From Numida meleagris (taxonomy: Eukaryota > Chordata > Aves > Galliformes > Numididae): a stretch of DNA of 64,000 bases. Numbering within the stretch: the stretch's first letter is position 1; each line of letters starts with the position of its first letter. A program made the position numbers and the translations under genes. Under the pieces are notes generated by a model. That model did not search any database. It was not told the origin of the DNA and saw only the letters and a program-made list of their open reading frames with translations. Below are positions 47,560 through 61,326 of the stretch, piece after piece. Where the stretch lies: the NCBI RefSeq assembly GCF_002078875.1, contig NC_034414.1:8975993-9039992 (forward strand), in the 5' to 3' direction.

Positions 47560-50500
47560 TCTGTATTATCTGTATTCTTTTCAGTGCTTTCTATTAACCA
47601 AAAAATCAGGGAAGGAATCTATTGAATTACACAAGAACAAAAGAGAAACACATGACAGAAAAGGCACTTTTCTGCAGAAAAACTGAAGATTGGGAGAGAT
47701 ATTCTGAACTCCATTTGTTAATTGTGTTGAATTCAACAAAGTAAATCGTAAGCCTGTAACTTCCAAAATTATGTTCTCTGTTGTAAAACATACCAGTTTG
47801 TATGAACTGCTATCTCTCTTACCACTTTGCCTGTCGAGATGTTTTTAATTTTTAAGTATTTTGTCTAGATGGAGGCATATCTGCGTGCACTAACTAACCT
47901 CTATAATCACACATACATATATATTCTTTTTAGAATTGCATGGAGAGGACAGATAACCAAAATAATAAAAACATGCAACCTTAATCCAATACATCTGCTG
48001 AAGGAAATCCAGACTTCTCAAAGACTATGGATTCTTTCAAGAGGTCATAGGAAAAAGTTTCCTTCTTGATGTATTTCCCACTTTCTTCAACATCTGACAA
48101 GCTTTTTCCAAAGCTGAACAGTAACACCTAAACACTGGCATACACATGCAGATTTCTTTAGAGTTTTCAAAGGTCAATTCTGAGCAACTACGTGCTTTGG
48201 AAATCCATTTAGGAGCATAGACACAGATCTTTGACAGTAAGCAAATGAAAATGGACATTTATGCCTCTAACTAAGTCCATTCTACTTGACTACTGGCTCT
48301 TAGTTTCCACTCTGCAGGTTTTTGACCTCACCTAGTTCTTTTTGTTTGGGATGTCTACATTTTCTCACTTAGAGACTGAACCCTGAATGTTTTCTTTCTA
48401 TCCAGACAGTCCCAGTTCTTCCACCACGCCCCAGCTGCCAGCACAGACATAGCCAACCGCTCCCCATGGCAGCATAGCAGAGCAGGCATGAATGATGCAG
48501 AACTGCTTTGCTCGGGGACCACCATTGTTCCTTGGAGGGCATGAGATCATCCATCAGGGTGTAGCCTGATTGCATCCATTTGTCTCCCAGCCTCCCCCTA
48601 GTATCTTTGTTTGCTATTCTTGCATTAATATGATTATTGATAACTAATATGATTACTGATAACTATGTCCTTGCCCAGTAAGACCCATCACCTTGCAAAG
48701 TGCCATGTGCATAGAAGTATAGGAAGAAGCACAATCTGTCACCCATCCCATGAGTAAGAGTGTTCTTAGGCATTTAGAAATGCCCAAGATTAAGGCACTT
48801 CGAAAAGAGAGAGAGAGTCACACAAGCTCATGGAGTGTTCCATCGTACAGGTTCAACTTCCTAATTCTGTAATTACTTACAGATATTTTGTCAAGTACGG
48901 CTCTATTGCAGGTTGAGATTGCCCATTTGGGAAGCTGACTTAACGCTTCTGTGTCAGCTCCCATTTTTAGCTAAATGCTGTTTCAAAAATCTTGTGTGTT
49001 TGACATGGATGAAAATAACTGAGATTGGAGGAGCTTGTCTGACAAGGGTCAGTAGAAACAAAACTTCTACACTACCCCTGAGCAGTACAAGCTGTATTTA
49101 AATATTCAGACATTTTCACAGCAGTTTCAGTTGAAGGAAATATGGACTGAATATAGACTGTAATCTTTCTAATGGCATTTTAAATTTGTTGAACACATTG
49201 ACAGCTAGTTGTCTGACAGTGTTGCAAGAAGGAGATTAAGTCAGAATGACCTAGACACATGCAGAAAAACCATTACCTTCTCCAGGCATTCAGCTTATAA
49301 TAATGATTTTGAGACCAACATCACAGAAATGAACTTAAGAGGGAACACCTGGTCTAACAAGCACTACAAATGAGCAGAAGTGATGGTGCTCCCCACTTGG
49401 TTGCTATGGAGAAAGAGCCCTGAAAAGCTGAACACTGTTTTAGTGGAAAAACTTGACTGTGTGTGTCTGGGAAAGTAATTGCCCCTCTGGCTCAGGTAAC
49501 ACTGTCAGGCAGTACCATCTCAGAGTATCAGTAGGTGGGCTTTTGTGCTGAGTGGGAAACATTATGGTTCCAAAGTGCAGTATCTTTTTCAGACCGGGAA
49601 GTAGCAGCTGTTAAGGGAGATAACTGAGCAGTTATCTGTGCTGAACAGATTAAAACAGCAGGCTCTAACACTATGCCATGGCCTGAAAACTGCCATTTGG
49701 CATGGTTCCATCCCAGCTATTTGGAGGACAAGAGTGCTCTGATCAGCCATGGAATCCATTTACTTCTCTCTCCTTTCTGTGACACTAATTTTTGAGAGCA
49801 GTCCCAAGAATGCAAAGCAAACATTGAATGTGTTACAGTGAGCAAAAATACTTTTCTCGTCTCGTTCTCCTCTTGATTCCTAGGCTGTGAGCTAAATCAT
49901 GTTTTCTTTCCTTTGCCAACCACTTCTAACACATGAAGAACTACTCTTCTCTTGCCATGTATTTAAGCTACTTGAAATCACAACGCTGACAGTAGTTTGT
50001 ATTTGCTTTAATCAGCTTTAAAGTTGTGATAATTAAAACTGATTTTTCTGCTCACATATTGAAAGAAATGAAGTATCTTCGGGCAAGAACATGTTGTCAA
50101 GAATCCCAGGAAAACTTTAATAAATCCTCATACACCAGCATGCATCTCCCTCAGAGCTGGCAGCAGTAGGCTCCACTCGAAATGAACAGTTTGCCATATT
50201 CCCTGGGCTCATGTTCTCTCAACGTGCATCAACAATTCTGTCAGTAGGAAAAGAAAGTCTTATTAGGCTAGAGACTAAACCAGCACATATTGTTGATTGA
50301 CTTTTGTGTGATAGCCAAAGTCACTTACCATTTTTTTCTGAACAGTTTACTTTCCTCCGGGGCGTCAGCTGAGCACTTTTCATTAATGCACAAAACAACC
50401 CCAGAAATATTTAAGATGGAAAATAAAAAATTCTGGAATAAGAGGAAGAAATAAGGAAGATAGATTGCAATTCCTCAGGTGTGGGCACTGGAATCTGTAC

Positions 50501-52590
50501 AAAATGCCTAACAAACTCTTTAATTATGGCCTGATTTAACATTACCTTCAGTTATCTCCAGCAGGCTGTTCCTATGCATTTCAAGTTGGTCCCTTATGAA
50601 ATCAGCAGAAATTGCTCACCCCTCTGAAGCATTAACACACTGCCCGTTGCGATGGTTCTACTGGGTGCTGTCCATTCAGTCACTTGCTGGCTACTGATAT
50701 TTGATAAAATGAAATTGAAATCAGAGCTTTCAGAACACTAGAATGTCTTTGTCTTGTAACTTCTGTGTGCTCAACAAAAACCTCCATAAAGAATGAAACA
50801 TAACTGAAGTCTAGCAAAATAGTTCTGAGAGGCTTGCAGTTTCATAAGATGTTACATGTTTTCACTTAAAAAACCTTGAAATCTGTGCCAGGAAAACTAA
50901 AATAAAGAACCTCAGAATCAGATTAAATAGATAACAGTGAATTTTCCAGAACTCTCTCATTTTTCAATTTCTATCTTGTTAACACAAATGCTTTTGCAGA
51001 ATGGATGTCAGTACCAAGAGGAATGTCATAGTGTTTGTGACTTGCAAAGCTTTGGTTAATGCTATGTTATTTATTTGTTGTTTATAAAACACCGATAAAA
51101 CTAAAGATATATTTGCCTCAACATCCTCCTTAAGACAGTGTCAGTGACTTTAGGTATGTACCAGGATTTTATAACTAAAGTACTTATGATTCAATTTATT
51201 GATATATATTATCTATTGAGAGCTTTGACTGTTTTTTTTTTTCTTAGTACCACTATTGCCTGTTTTACTTATTTTAGATGTTGTTATTCTGACAAACGTA
51301 GAACTTGTTTGAAAATATTCAGGCTTTGATGTGAGAATCACAAAAATAGTAGCTTCCAGTTGTCTACAAGACCTACAAGATGACTTGATTAACCCACATC
51401 TATCAGCATGAGTGTTAGCTTTTTCATGTTCTCAGATACAGGACAGTACAAAGGAAAAATACTGATTATATTGATGTAAGACAGTTTGACAGTTTGGTAG
51501 GCATTGCATTTCTGCTTTTTTTTTTTTTTCCAGTCCTGTATGGCATTGCTGTCTGCCATACCATTTAGTAGTTACATAATTGTTCCCTCTCAAGCATACA
51601 AACAATGAGGTCAGCCTGAGTCATGTCAAATAACTGCAGCAACGACCACATATGAAACCATTTAAGATAACAAGTCATGTGATCAAATATATTACCCCTT
51701 GCCTGGATTTTCTGGATCATACTAAAAGTGTATTAGAATACACAAAAGCAACAGAGCTTACCAGCTGACTGTTTTGTCTGATAAGCCACTGATGAGCAGT
51801 TTATTGCAAAATATTTAACACTGACAAGCTAGGATTGAAAGTTACCTTCCTCTAAATCATTATATTGCTACTTTAAACTGACCTTCTTAAGGCAAAAAAC
51901 ACTGTTTTCTTGCAGAAAAAAAAATATGACAGGGATGAAGGTCTATTTTTATTTCAGTTGTTTTAATAACATTCAGCTATGTTACAATTTAAAGCTGACT
52001 AATTATCAGATGTAACATCTGGGATGCAGTTCCTATCAGACTGTGTTTTATCCAAACCGGGCACCGATACAAGAAAATGTTATTTGTATTTATTAACTGG
52101 AACATAGAGAGAAAGGTCAACACTTTCCCTATTCATCCTTCATCGCTAGAGAGGCTGGTGTTAAAAAAGGAGGGTAAAACTCCTTCTTCAACAAAAAACT
52201 TGTGACTACGAAAATATGAAAGACACACGAAAGCAAAGAATAAACTTCTTATCCAAACATTCTTTTTAACTCAGTTCGATTATACTCGTAAGGCACGTCA
52301 GACCTCTGCTGTTCTTAACTGAAGTCAAGAGGAGCGGTGTGTCTCTTGCTACAGTGATTGACAAGACGACAAGCATTAAAACACTTTTCCTAAGCAAGTA
52401 GCAATTAAGAGAAAGCAGAACATGACTAAAAGAGTTCCCATTAACATGCTTTACTCCGCTGTGCAGCATTGTTGGAGAACTTAAAGTAGCTAGTTGCTCC
52501 TTTGACCTTCCCAACTGTTTTTCATAGTAGTTACAACTACTGGCCCACCAATGCAGGTTGTTCTACCTCATGTCCAGGGATTTTGTGAGG
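47560..52590. other. Intergenic, no recognisable gene
   Basis: The stretch is AT-rich, with a short imperfect duplication near 48630-48665 (ATATGATTATTGATAACTA / ATATGATTACTGATAACTA) and poly-T tracts at about 51233 and 51519. No exon structure or recognisable repeat family was seen. Confidence 0.55.
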
Positions 52591-52599
52591 CTTTCTCTT

Positions 52600-52830
52600 G
52601 CTGTCTAAACCACAAGGCCTCACACAGTAGAGGCCTTCCAAACTGAAGAGTTCTGACCTTTTTAGTCTCTTCTCAAAAAGCATTCCATCCCCTTGATATC
52701 ACTTTTCTCTCTGCCTTCTGTAGATCCACTATGTCCTTCTTAAGATACTGCGTGATCAGAACTGTATGTCAGACTCAAGATGGAGGTGTCCTAAGGTTCT
52801 GCATGTAGCTTTTGAGTGCCAGACCAACTC
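52600..52830 (-). mobile_element. Probable ancient CR1 fragment
   Basis: The order of blocks resembles the mid-to-5' side of reverse-oriented CR1 copies: CAAGGCCTCACACAGTAGAG, later CTGTAGATCCACTATGTCC, TCTTAAGATACTGCGTGATC, AGAACTG and CAAGATGGAGGTG. It is strongly diverged and the boundaries are uncertain. Confidence 0.5.
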
Positions 52831-52999
52831 ACACGTTCTCAGTAATCTTCCCAGTGATGTCCAGCTGACTTCGGGCTGCTGCTAGACACTGAGCCAGAAG
52901 GTGCCCCAGCTGGCATTTCTGATTTGGCCTACAGCACCTATCCTCTTCCTAAAAGGATCAGGCTTTTCCATCCCCTTTCTCCATCATAGATCTTGGGCT

Positions 53000-55900
53000 T
53001 TTTTTTTCCTCCAGGTATATGTACTTTGAATATACGAGAGCTGCCAGAGTTAAAATCCAGGCTAATTCAGTGACTGGTGGCTTCAAACTGCTGTTTTTTA
53101 AACCAGAGAGCAGAAGTGAATCCAAACTGGAAACCAAAACTGGATCTGGAACAGAATTTGAAATATTACTTTGAAGACTTTTTCAAACATACATATGTAT
53201 AAAAGTTACTATTTCAAAATAGTAATTTGACTAAGATGTGACATTCCCAAAGAGAGGTCTGTTCAACACAGGGACTGTTTAGACTAGTTCTTGTGCAAGT
53301 CTTTGTTTCCAAACTGCAGCAAGGTTGTCCCAGCTGCTCTATGTTGCTGGGCTTCTATACACAGATGCCTGCCCCCAGTATTTTTATAAACAGCCTTTAA
53401 TGGAAGAGGGCTGGCAATGGCTCTGATTCCTCTTCTTCTGTATCTGTCAGCTGTGTGTTTATTCCTAACAATGAGCCCTGTATGTGACAGTGGGTCCAAG
53501 TTTGTCAAGCCTTTTCCCATCAGTCTTACAATCTGCCTTACTGGTTAGGTGTGTGTACATGTACGTGTTTCTGTTGTAATGAAAACATTTTGCAGTGGGT
53601 TAGTTATTAAGAATGCTTGTATTGTAGTAAGTATATATAGAATAATTGTATTAGAGTAAATATGATCATGATTTTAACCCAGTGAAAAAATTCATTTAAA
53701 AACAAAAAAACCTTTCTGTTGTTTGCATCAGTTATAGGAACAACTTCAGTTCTGTGATTGTAGAAGCTGACAGCTCACACCTAACTACTGCTGAGAAGCT
53801 GAATTATTTATATCTTATCTAGCTAAATGGGAGGTCAGTTTGATTCATCACACTGTTCTAATTCCTGCCTTTAAAAAATCTCTCTGTCTGGAAATAGAAG
53901 GCAAGTGCATCTCTCTCCTTTCGTGAGTTCTCCTAAATAGGCAATGCGAGTGTAACTTCAGCCTTCTTTGCTCATCGTGGATAGGTAATTCCCATAACAC
54001 TTGAGGAGCCGGTGTTCTTTGATCCTTTTGTGTCACACCTTGAAAACATTCTTTTCTCCAAAAAATGCTACTGAGTTCACTGTTCTCTTGGCAGCCCAAA
54101 GCAAAAGCAGTGTTGGGATGCAGAAGGAATTCATGCATCCACTGGGCAAAGTGTAAATCCTGATCTTTCTCAGAATAACAAAAAGAAAAGGGTAGCTTTC
54201 TTTCTCCATCTCCTCAGAATATGTAAAGTTATTGTGCTGTTCTTGCTTTTTCTGAATAAAGCCCAGGAGGAATGAAAAATTTAAGCCTAGGCCTTACTCA
54301 GCATACCAAGTAACCTGCCCAGGCCAGACAGAAAATCCTTCCAAATGCAGGCCTCCTTCCTGGCAACGGCACTGTGCCACTTTGACATCCAGCATTAATT
54401 TTAAATGAGAGTGATTTGTTTTGCTTTAAGAGACAGCAGATGGCAGTGAAGTTATACAGATGTGCCAAACTAGTAGAAGAAGAAAAATATCTTGGTACAC
54501 AAACTCTAACAACATTCCATGGAAAAAACGTATCGTTTGTTTCTGTCTGTCTTGCAGTGTGGTTAACACAATAAATCAGGTTTAATGGCCATCGTGCACT
54601 TGTAATATGAGGGTTTCTTCCCCCCTTATCAAGAGTTAATAGAATCAGACCAGGACAAGATGATGGGAGTAGTAGTTCAGCAAATTGTCTCTGCAGGGCT
54701 TGCTTCCTTGTGCAAGTTTTTTTTATACCCTTCATTAATGAGATGTCAGTTATTTTGTGCAAATACGATCACAAAGTGCTAGACTGAACGTGAGTGCACC
54801 CTGACTGATGCAGGAGCTCTGACTGCCAATCTCTGCTGTAAACTGTGCATGCAACTCACCCTCTCATTTGAGGTGGTTATCTGCATACATCCTTTTCTGA
54901 GGCTCTAGACTAGGCGATGTGTTAAAAAAAAAAAAAGAGAGAGAAGCGGGAGGAGAGGAAGGAAATGCTACTACGTAAAGTTATAGTATTTAAAACTCTC
55001 CAAAATCCTACTTTGTTATGTAAACAAAGGAGTCCGAATTTTGGACGAGAACACTGGAAGTTTCTTGGATTTGATGCCTACTTATGAACACGCTTAACAC
55101 TGCACTTCATGCATTTATGTTTGTTGAAGCCATTGTTGCCAGCAGTACCACATCCACTCAAGAGGAGCAGCAATGATCATACATTCCTGAGCTCATTTCG
55201 GCAATGAACAAGGGAGTCTCAATTAGAGTTAACTCTTTTTATGGAGTCCCTGTCTCTTGCTTCTAATTTTTAGCAGTTTCATCAGTCTTCATAAACTTAT
55301 GAATAAATTAGAGGTAGTGTACGGTACCATCTTTTAGTATAGAAATAGCCATGTTTTTGAAAGAAAACCTAGGTCTGAATCTTTTTTCCTGTTGTAGTCA
55401 GTAGAGGTTTTGTTTCAATTAGATGGAATCTGTCTCAGGCCTGGGATTTGGTGTCGAGATTCCTATCTGGCTCACCAGTTCATCACCAGCAGAACGTCTG
55501 ATTTCTGTAGGCAGTAAGGAGACTAATGATATATGCCAGTTGCATACTTTTTGTGTTGTTTATCAATAAAGGGCCAGAGTATGAATTTGTTCCTTATGCA
55601 GAATGGGATGGAGAGCTGCACAGCCTCAGGGAAAAAAAAAAAAAAAAAAACGGCTTAGAAAAAGGAACGTAGAAATCCATCATTTTTTCCTTGGCTCTGA
55701 AGAGAGCAAATATACTTTACAAGGTGCAGCTGTCTTCTTCCAGTGTGAAGACTCAGATCTGTTCCTGAGTCCTTATATACAGATAGGGAAGCATAGTGGC
55801 CTCCAAGGGCTTACTGCTTTCTAGCAGAGAGACGCAGGAGCCAGGTCATGTGAGGAAATGAGGAACCCAGGCACGCTCTTATCCTCTCCTTGACAGCAGT

Positions 55901-58900
55901 TGGATGGATTACACGGTGGCCTTTTAGTCCTTGGGTGTTTTTGTTCCGTGGTAAGTCCTGTGACAGTAACCACCTATTAAAGGACAATAACCATGTTTGT
56001 TTGATGAACTGCTTAGTTTGCTCCTGAACTAACAGATAAGATTGATTACGTTTGTTATCCTTTTGCTGCCAGTGCTCCTGGACATCAGAGATTAAGACCC
56101 AGACATTTGTTTGTTTGTTATTACACCATTTTAGGAAAGCATGAAAAAATATTAACAGTTTTATAATTGCCAGAATGCTACATTTAATGTGCAAGCTGTC
56201 ATCTGAAAGCAATAGTGAACTGAAAATGGAGGAATATTTATTTTGCAAACATATTTTGAGAGTCAGTATTTATTACAAAATATTTCACTTCAGCTGAGCA
56301 GGCCTGGTCTTTCCAGCTTTTGTCAGTGGATGAAAATCTCAGGGAGTTCTAGTTAAATGTTTGATAGAACCTATCACATAGTCCAACTGAGTCAAAAGTT
56401 TTCACGTGGCCTCCTTTATGATGTTGTAGTTGCAAAGAACTCCACTCTTATCATATCATTGACATTGATTCTAGCTTTAATGGAACCATTTGTTTTTCAT
56501 TTTCATACTTGTCAAGCGTTGTTGACTCTTGCGTAGTAAAGAGGATTTTACACAGCAATGTTCTTTACCTCATGAACAAATTATGCTCCCTCTCCTCGTG
56601 AAGGATAGATGGCCCTGTTCCAAAGAATTAAGTATTTAAAAATTAAAACAATTTCAAGTTGACACAGATTATTTGGTGAAAATAAGTGTTCTTTAAGAAA
56701 TATTTGGACAGAAAAAGCAAACCCTTGTGACCACAATAAACACATTCTAGTTAGGCATAATTGGATTTAGTTATTGGTTGTACTCAGTCATGTTGGATTT
56801 TTTCCTCCTGATGCCTGTGTGCTCTACACTACTTAAGTATGATGTGAGATAATGTAAAACGGTGTATTGACGGCACAAGGAAAATATTTGGATGGCTGTC
56901 TGGAGTTGCCATTATTGGCTTTAATTATGACTTGCTGTCCTTTGGGTACTAAATGAGCCAGAAAAGGCTTCATATGTGCCAAAGTATTCATTAGTATTCC
57001 CCTTTCTGTCATTGCACTTGAAGAAAAAGTTTATGTCTGGCACCTGACTGCAATTCTTACTAGCACGGACCAAGAAGGTTTGCAGATTTTGATAATCATC
57101 TGAAAGCACACCGGTGTCTCTGCTTTTTGGCTACAGAAGAAGTCGTTCCTAGGTAACATTGGCAGAAGTCTTTGACATCTTTCTGAGATATTCAGAGAAC
57201 AAGCATCTTTTTCTGTCTTCTGTGTATCATGGTTGCTTACAAGTAAATGTTGCGGTGCCTATTAGAGTGAGAATATATAGATACTTAGTTCCATCTTCCA
57301 GGTTAGGGGACCTGCACTAGGATTTTGTAGGAAAAGTGCCACATAAAAGCATTTTAGGCTCCTTGCCACCATTCCATATGGCACAAATAATAGAGTCTTC
57401 CAGAGATAAAAATAGCGTCTGGAATCTATTTTCATAATAAAAATTGTCTGTAGCAAAATCCTTTTTATTTGCCATGGGGTGGGCACAAAACAAAATAACA
57501 GTTTAAATAGAATATTTCATGAACTCTCCTGATACTTCACCATGGAGACTCTGCTGAGAATGGTGACCACTCCTTTGGCGTTTGCTCTTGGATAGACTGA
57601 TGAACAAGGATGAATTCCTGCTCCAGTACATATTGGCTATTGCATTTTTTTTTTTAATTTATAACCTTGTTTGAACTGAACTTATAGCCATGTTTTAAGC
57701 AGCCATTGAAATGCTGGTTTATAAGGCACCAGGATGTTCTTAGAACCTGATACTTTAGCTAAGCTGTTGTGTAAACAGATACTACTGATTTTGGAGGCAT
57801 TTGATTTTGCTTGGTTTCACAGGCTCAAAATGCTAACACTGCTCAGAGATTTTAATCAAGTTCATCTTCGGATTTCAACTACGATTGAAGGGTTCATGCC
57901 AAGCATTTTGCTTTCCGGGATGTTCACAATGAGATGTGTTAGCAAAGTCCTTCAGTAACGTCTCCTTCATGGACAGGAGGAAGAGCTGTCACCTGGTCAG
58001 ATCTCACCCAGGGCAGGCGCTGAAATGGATAAGGAAGGGACTGTCTCTTTTTCTTCTTTATGGACCTCTTCCCCAAGACCTGGAATTCTACTTGGGATAT
58101 GGGCTCAGCTGTGCAATGGGAAGGTGCCCGTGCTTGCTCTGTCATTCTAAGCCTATAAGTTAGTTAAAATGCATAGTTACTGTTTTCCAGAGAGTTTACT
58201 TTTCAGTAAACTTTACTTTTTCCATTTCTTCTTATATTCAGAAACCTGCTGACTACCTGGGACAGGGCTACTCACTACTTTCTGGCATTTCTGGTTCAGC
58301 AGCGCTGGTCTTGATACTCTAAAAGACATTTTGGTTTTCAAGATTAGCAGGAGTGGAGATGGGAGAATCCTTCCATTAGTTCTTATTTATTGCAGCTACG
58401 GAGTTTTTTGCTTCTCCCTACAACCACGGCAGGTGGTGCTCTTGATCCTTCCAGCTGCACTTAGGAAGCTCCTGTTGGGTCAAAATTATGCCATGTGGCA
58501 CCAGCTTGCTGCTTTAAACACTGTCTGTTTAGGGGAGGATCTTTCAGTGTTGAGTGAAGTGTTTTTTTATCAGTAAAATAGAAAGGGGAGGATAAGAAGT
58601 TCTTTAAGTGGCGACCGGTTTTTGGCAGTAAACGAAAAAAAGGTCAGTACAAAGGCACCTAGTCGGTATACACATACTTAGCCACTCTGTCATCCAGTAC
58701 GTCCAGTATGCCCCAAGTTCAGGTGACTACGATGATAGCTTTGCAACCCATAAATAAAGTATTGGAGCTATTTCATTGTAGGGCTCTGTGGAAGTCATTC
58801 CAGTTATGCTGTGTCCTTCAGTAGGATCATGCTTTCACCTACACATTGTAAGTTCCCACTGCAAGCACCTCAAAGATCAGCAGCAGCAACTAGCATACCT

Positions 58901-60300
58901 TCAAGACATTTAATGAATTCAGAAAAGCCACTTGCCTGTTTCTCAACTGGCAGCTACAGTCAACACTGAAGATCATGTGCTTGCTGTCATCTTGCCAGCT
59001 GAACAGGTGATATTTGGAAGTGTGACACATGTCACATGTTGCTCTGTCTTTAAGTTCTTACTCATCCTATTTCTACATCTTACAACATCTGAATCTGAAA
59101 GGCCATCAGTAACAGAGATGCAAATTATTTTCCAGCTGTTAACAAACAGATGGTGATTAAAACTGGCAACTGTTGACATATGCCTTTAAAAACCAAACAC
59201 GGGAAAATAATTAAAAAAAAAAAAGGGAAAAAGAAAGAAAGGAATGAGTATTTCAAATAGAAATCCCACCTCTCAAGATTCCAAGATTCTTAATTGAAAA
59301 TGTTTAGGAAAGTAGTTTTAAAATAAGCAATTCTGAGCAGAATTTCAAAACTTTGGGAGGAAAAATCTCGATGTGTGTATGCCAGTGATCTAGCTGACTG
59401 AATTCCTACACGAGTTTTTTTGCAGCAGTTTTCCTGGAAATGTATGACTGCTCATTCTTTGTTGTTTTTTTTTTTTTTTTTCTTGGAAATAATGTGTTCC
59501 TTAGGCACTTAGCGTGAGGTGGAAAAAAATACAGCCACTCAACTTCTTCTAGCTGTGTTAAGTGCTGCTGTCCCCATCCTCTTCTGCGTGTGCACTGTCT
59601 TCAGAGATACTGTAAAAGTAGGGAAATGGTACATTTGATCCAAGCTGTTGCTCAAATACACTTGTTTCGTTTTGTAGATGTTTGGTTGGAGCGCAGTGTA
59701 GACACCAATAGATGGTGCTGTTGGTGCAGTAATAAGGTTTAGTTTCACGTTTGTTTTCTGGTCTGTGGTTGGAATTTGGAGAGAACAAAAAAAGGAACAA
59801 AACAACAAAATCCCTAATGCTAAGCTTTCATCCAAGATGTTCTGCCCACACTGAACCGGTCACCATTTAACTTTAACCTGAACTGTGGCCCAGGAAATCC
59901 TTCAACATAAATAACCTTGGAGGCTGCTATGACCATTTTTGGAACGCGCTCCTTCAATAAATCTGTTACTTTGTTGTGCAATGTTGAAGCCTGCAGTTGT
60001 TTCCCTGATTAATTAGGGCAGAAAATAAACTTGCGCGATCAATCCAAGCCGTGACACGTTTCAGCCCTGGCTGGGACATGTGGGTAAGAGAAGGCCTCGG
60101 TGCCTTCTGAGCAGCTCTGCCCCAGGATTTAAGATGCACGCCCGCTCGTGGATCTACTCACTCTAATGAGATAAGGCAACGGCTAACGAAGCCTCTAACT
60201 GAGGGGTTTAGGCTAGAGCAGAATGGCCATGCTAGGTTAGTAAGGATAGGACTGAAGAAAGTAAGAAGCCTTCCGTCTGACCCCCTGCCCCCACTAAAAA
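53000..60300. other. Intergenic 3' flank of ADM, no recognisable gene
   Basis: The stretch contains A/T homopolymers (about 55630, 59211 and 59467). Two open frames are longer than their neighbours (54298-54762 and 55811-56248, both minus, 154 and 145 codons). Their translations show no domain, signal or splice context that I can recognise. Confidence 0.5.
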
Positions 60301-60331
60301 CAACAGAAGTGGTTTATGTAATGGTGTTTAC

Positions 60332-60337
60332 TTTATT
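60332..60337 (-). other. ADM: ADM polyadenylation signal AATAAA
   Basis: AATAAA on the minus strand, about 715 bp past the stop codon. The 3' UTR before it is AT-rich, with a TA-repeat patch at about 60495-60510. Confidence 0.65.
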
Positions 60338-61049
60338 TCACATATTACCCATGGAGAACAGTTGATACATTCTCTACATCTTTCACCAGTCTGGAATGCG
60401 AGATAAAAATGTATGGAAAAAGAGTTTAACAACATTTGACATTCACGATATGAAAAATAGAGGGGATACAATGTTTTAAAATGCCCATATGCAATATATA
60501 TATATATAAAACGTATAAAAATAAAATATATTTCCCAAAAAAGATACAAACAGGACACGACACAGAACAATCTTAAATACCGATACGTATCTCATGATCC
60601 ACGCACACCGCACTTATAATTAACAAAATCCACGTACGATTGCACTTTTCCTCTCTGTTCAAGTATATCGCAGTCCCCGCAGGGACTGGTCAGTGTCCGA
60701 TTCCCTGCCGGCTGCGCGGAGCGCAGTGGGTAGAGCAGGTGTGGGCCACGTCTCCGTCAGCCGGCCGCGGAGCTCCCCTGAGCGGCCCTCCCGGGGCGGA
60801 GGGGCCGGGCGGCTCCGCCGGCGATGGAGGCCCGGCCCCGGGTGCAGCGGCGGGCCCGGCGCGGGGATCGGCGCCTCCGGCGGTGCCTCTCCCGAGGCGG
60901 GGGGCGGCTCCGCGGCCGCGGCCTTCACAGCTTCCCCGCGCCGTCCGTCTCTCCGCGGGGTCCCGGCCGAGCGGGTGCTCTCCGCGACCGCCGGCGGGGG
61001 CTCCCGGCTCAGTCTCAGTCCGTCCATCCGAGGCGGCCTCGGCGGGCGC

Positions 61050-61326
61050 TCACACCCCGAGGACGCGGGCGCGGGGCTGCTCCTGCACAGTCCGGAGGAA
61101 ACTCTCGGGCAGGGAGCGCCGGCGGCGGCCGTAGCCCTGCGGGCTGATCTTGTTGACCGGGGCGACGCCGTCTTTCACCTTGTCGCCCAGCTGGTAGAGC
61201 TGATGGGCCAGCTTCTGCACCGTGCACGTCCCGAAGCGGCACCCCATGCGGAAGGTCGGGAGGTGGGGGTAGCTGTTAACGCTCTGGCGGTAGCGCTTGA
61301 TGCGGAGGTGAGCATCCTCCCGGCCG
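61050..61326 (-). CDS. ADM: ADM exon 4, coding part (mature adrenomedullin)
   Basis: The exon encodes [12 protein letters not shown], then mature adrenomedullin with its disulfide ring, the amidation site and the short tail ending RARVLGV and TGA. The acceptor is CCTCGCAG|. Confidence 0.97.

Noticed and set aside
48913..49101. Plus-strand frame downstream of 47.4 kb examined as a second hormone exon
   Set aside because: It lacks the F-x-x-W-L and H-x-x-G-T-F-T-S patterns expected of glucagon-family peptides.
54298..54762. 154-codon open frame on the minus strand
   Set aside because: No recognisable domain, codon pattern or splice context. In 64 kb read in six frames one frame of this length is not surprising.
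55811..56248. 145-codon open frame on the minus strand
   Set aside because: The translation looks like random AT-rich sequence (many Lys, Asn, Leu and Ser) and no family is recognised.
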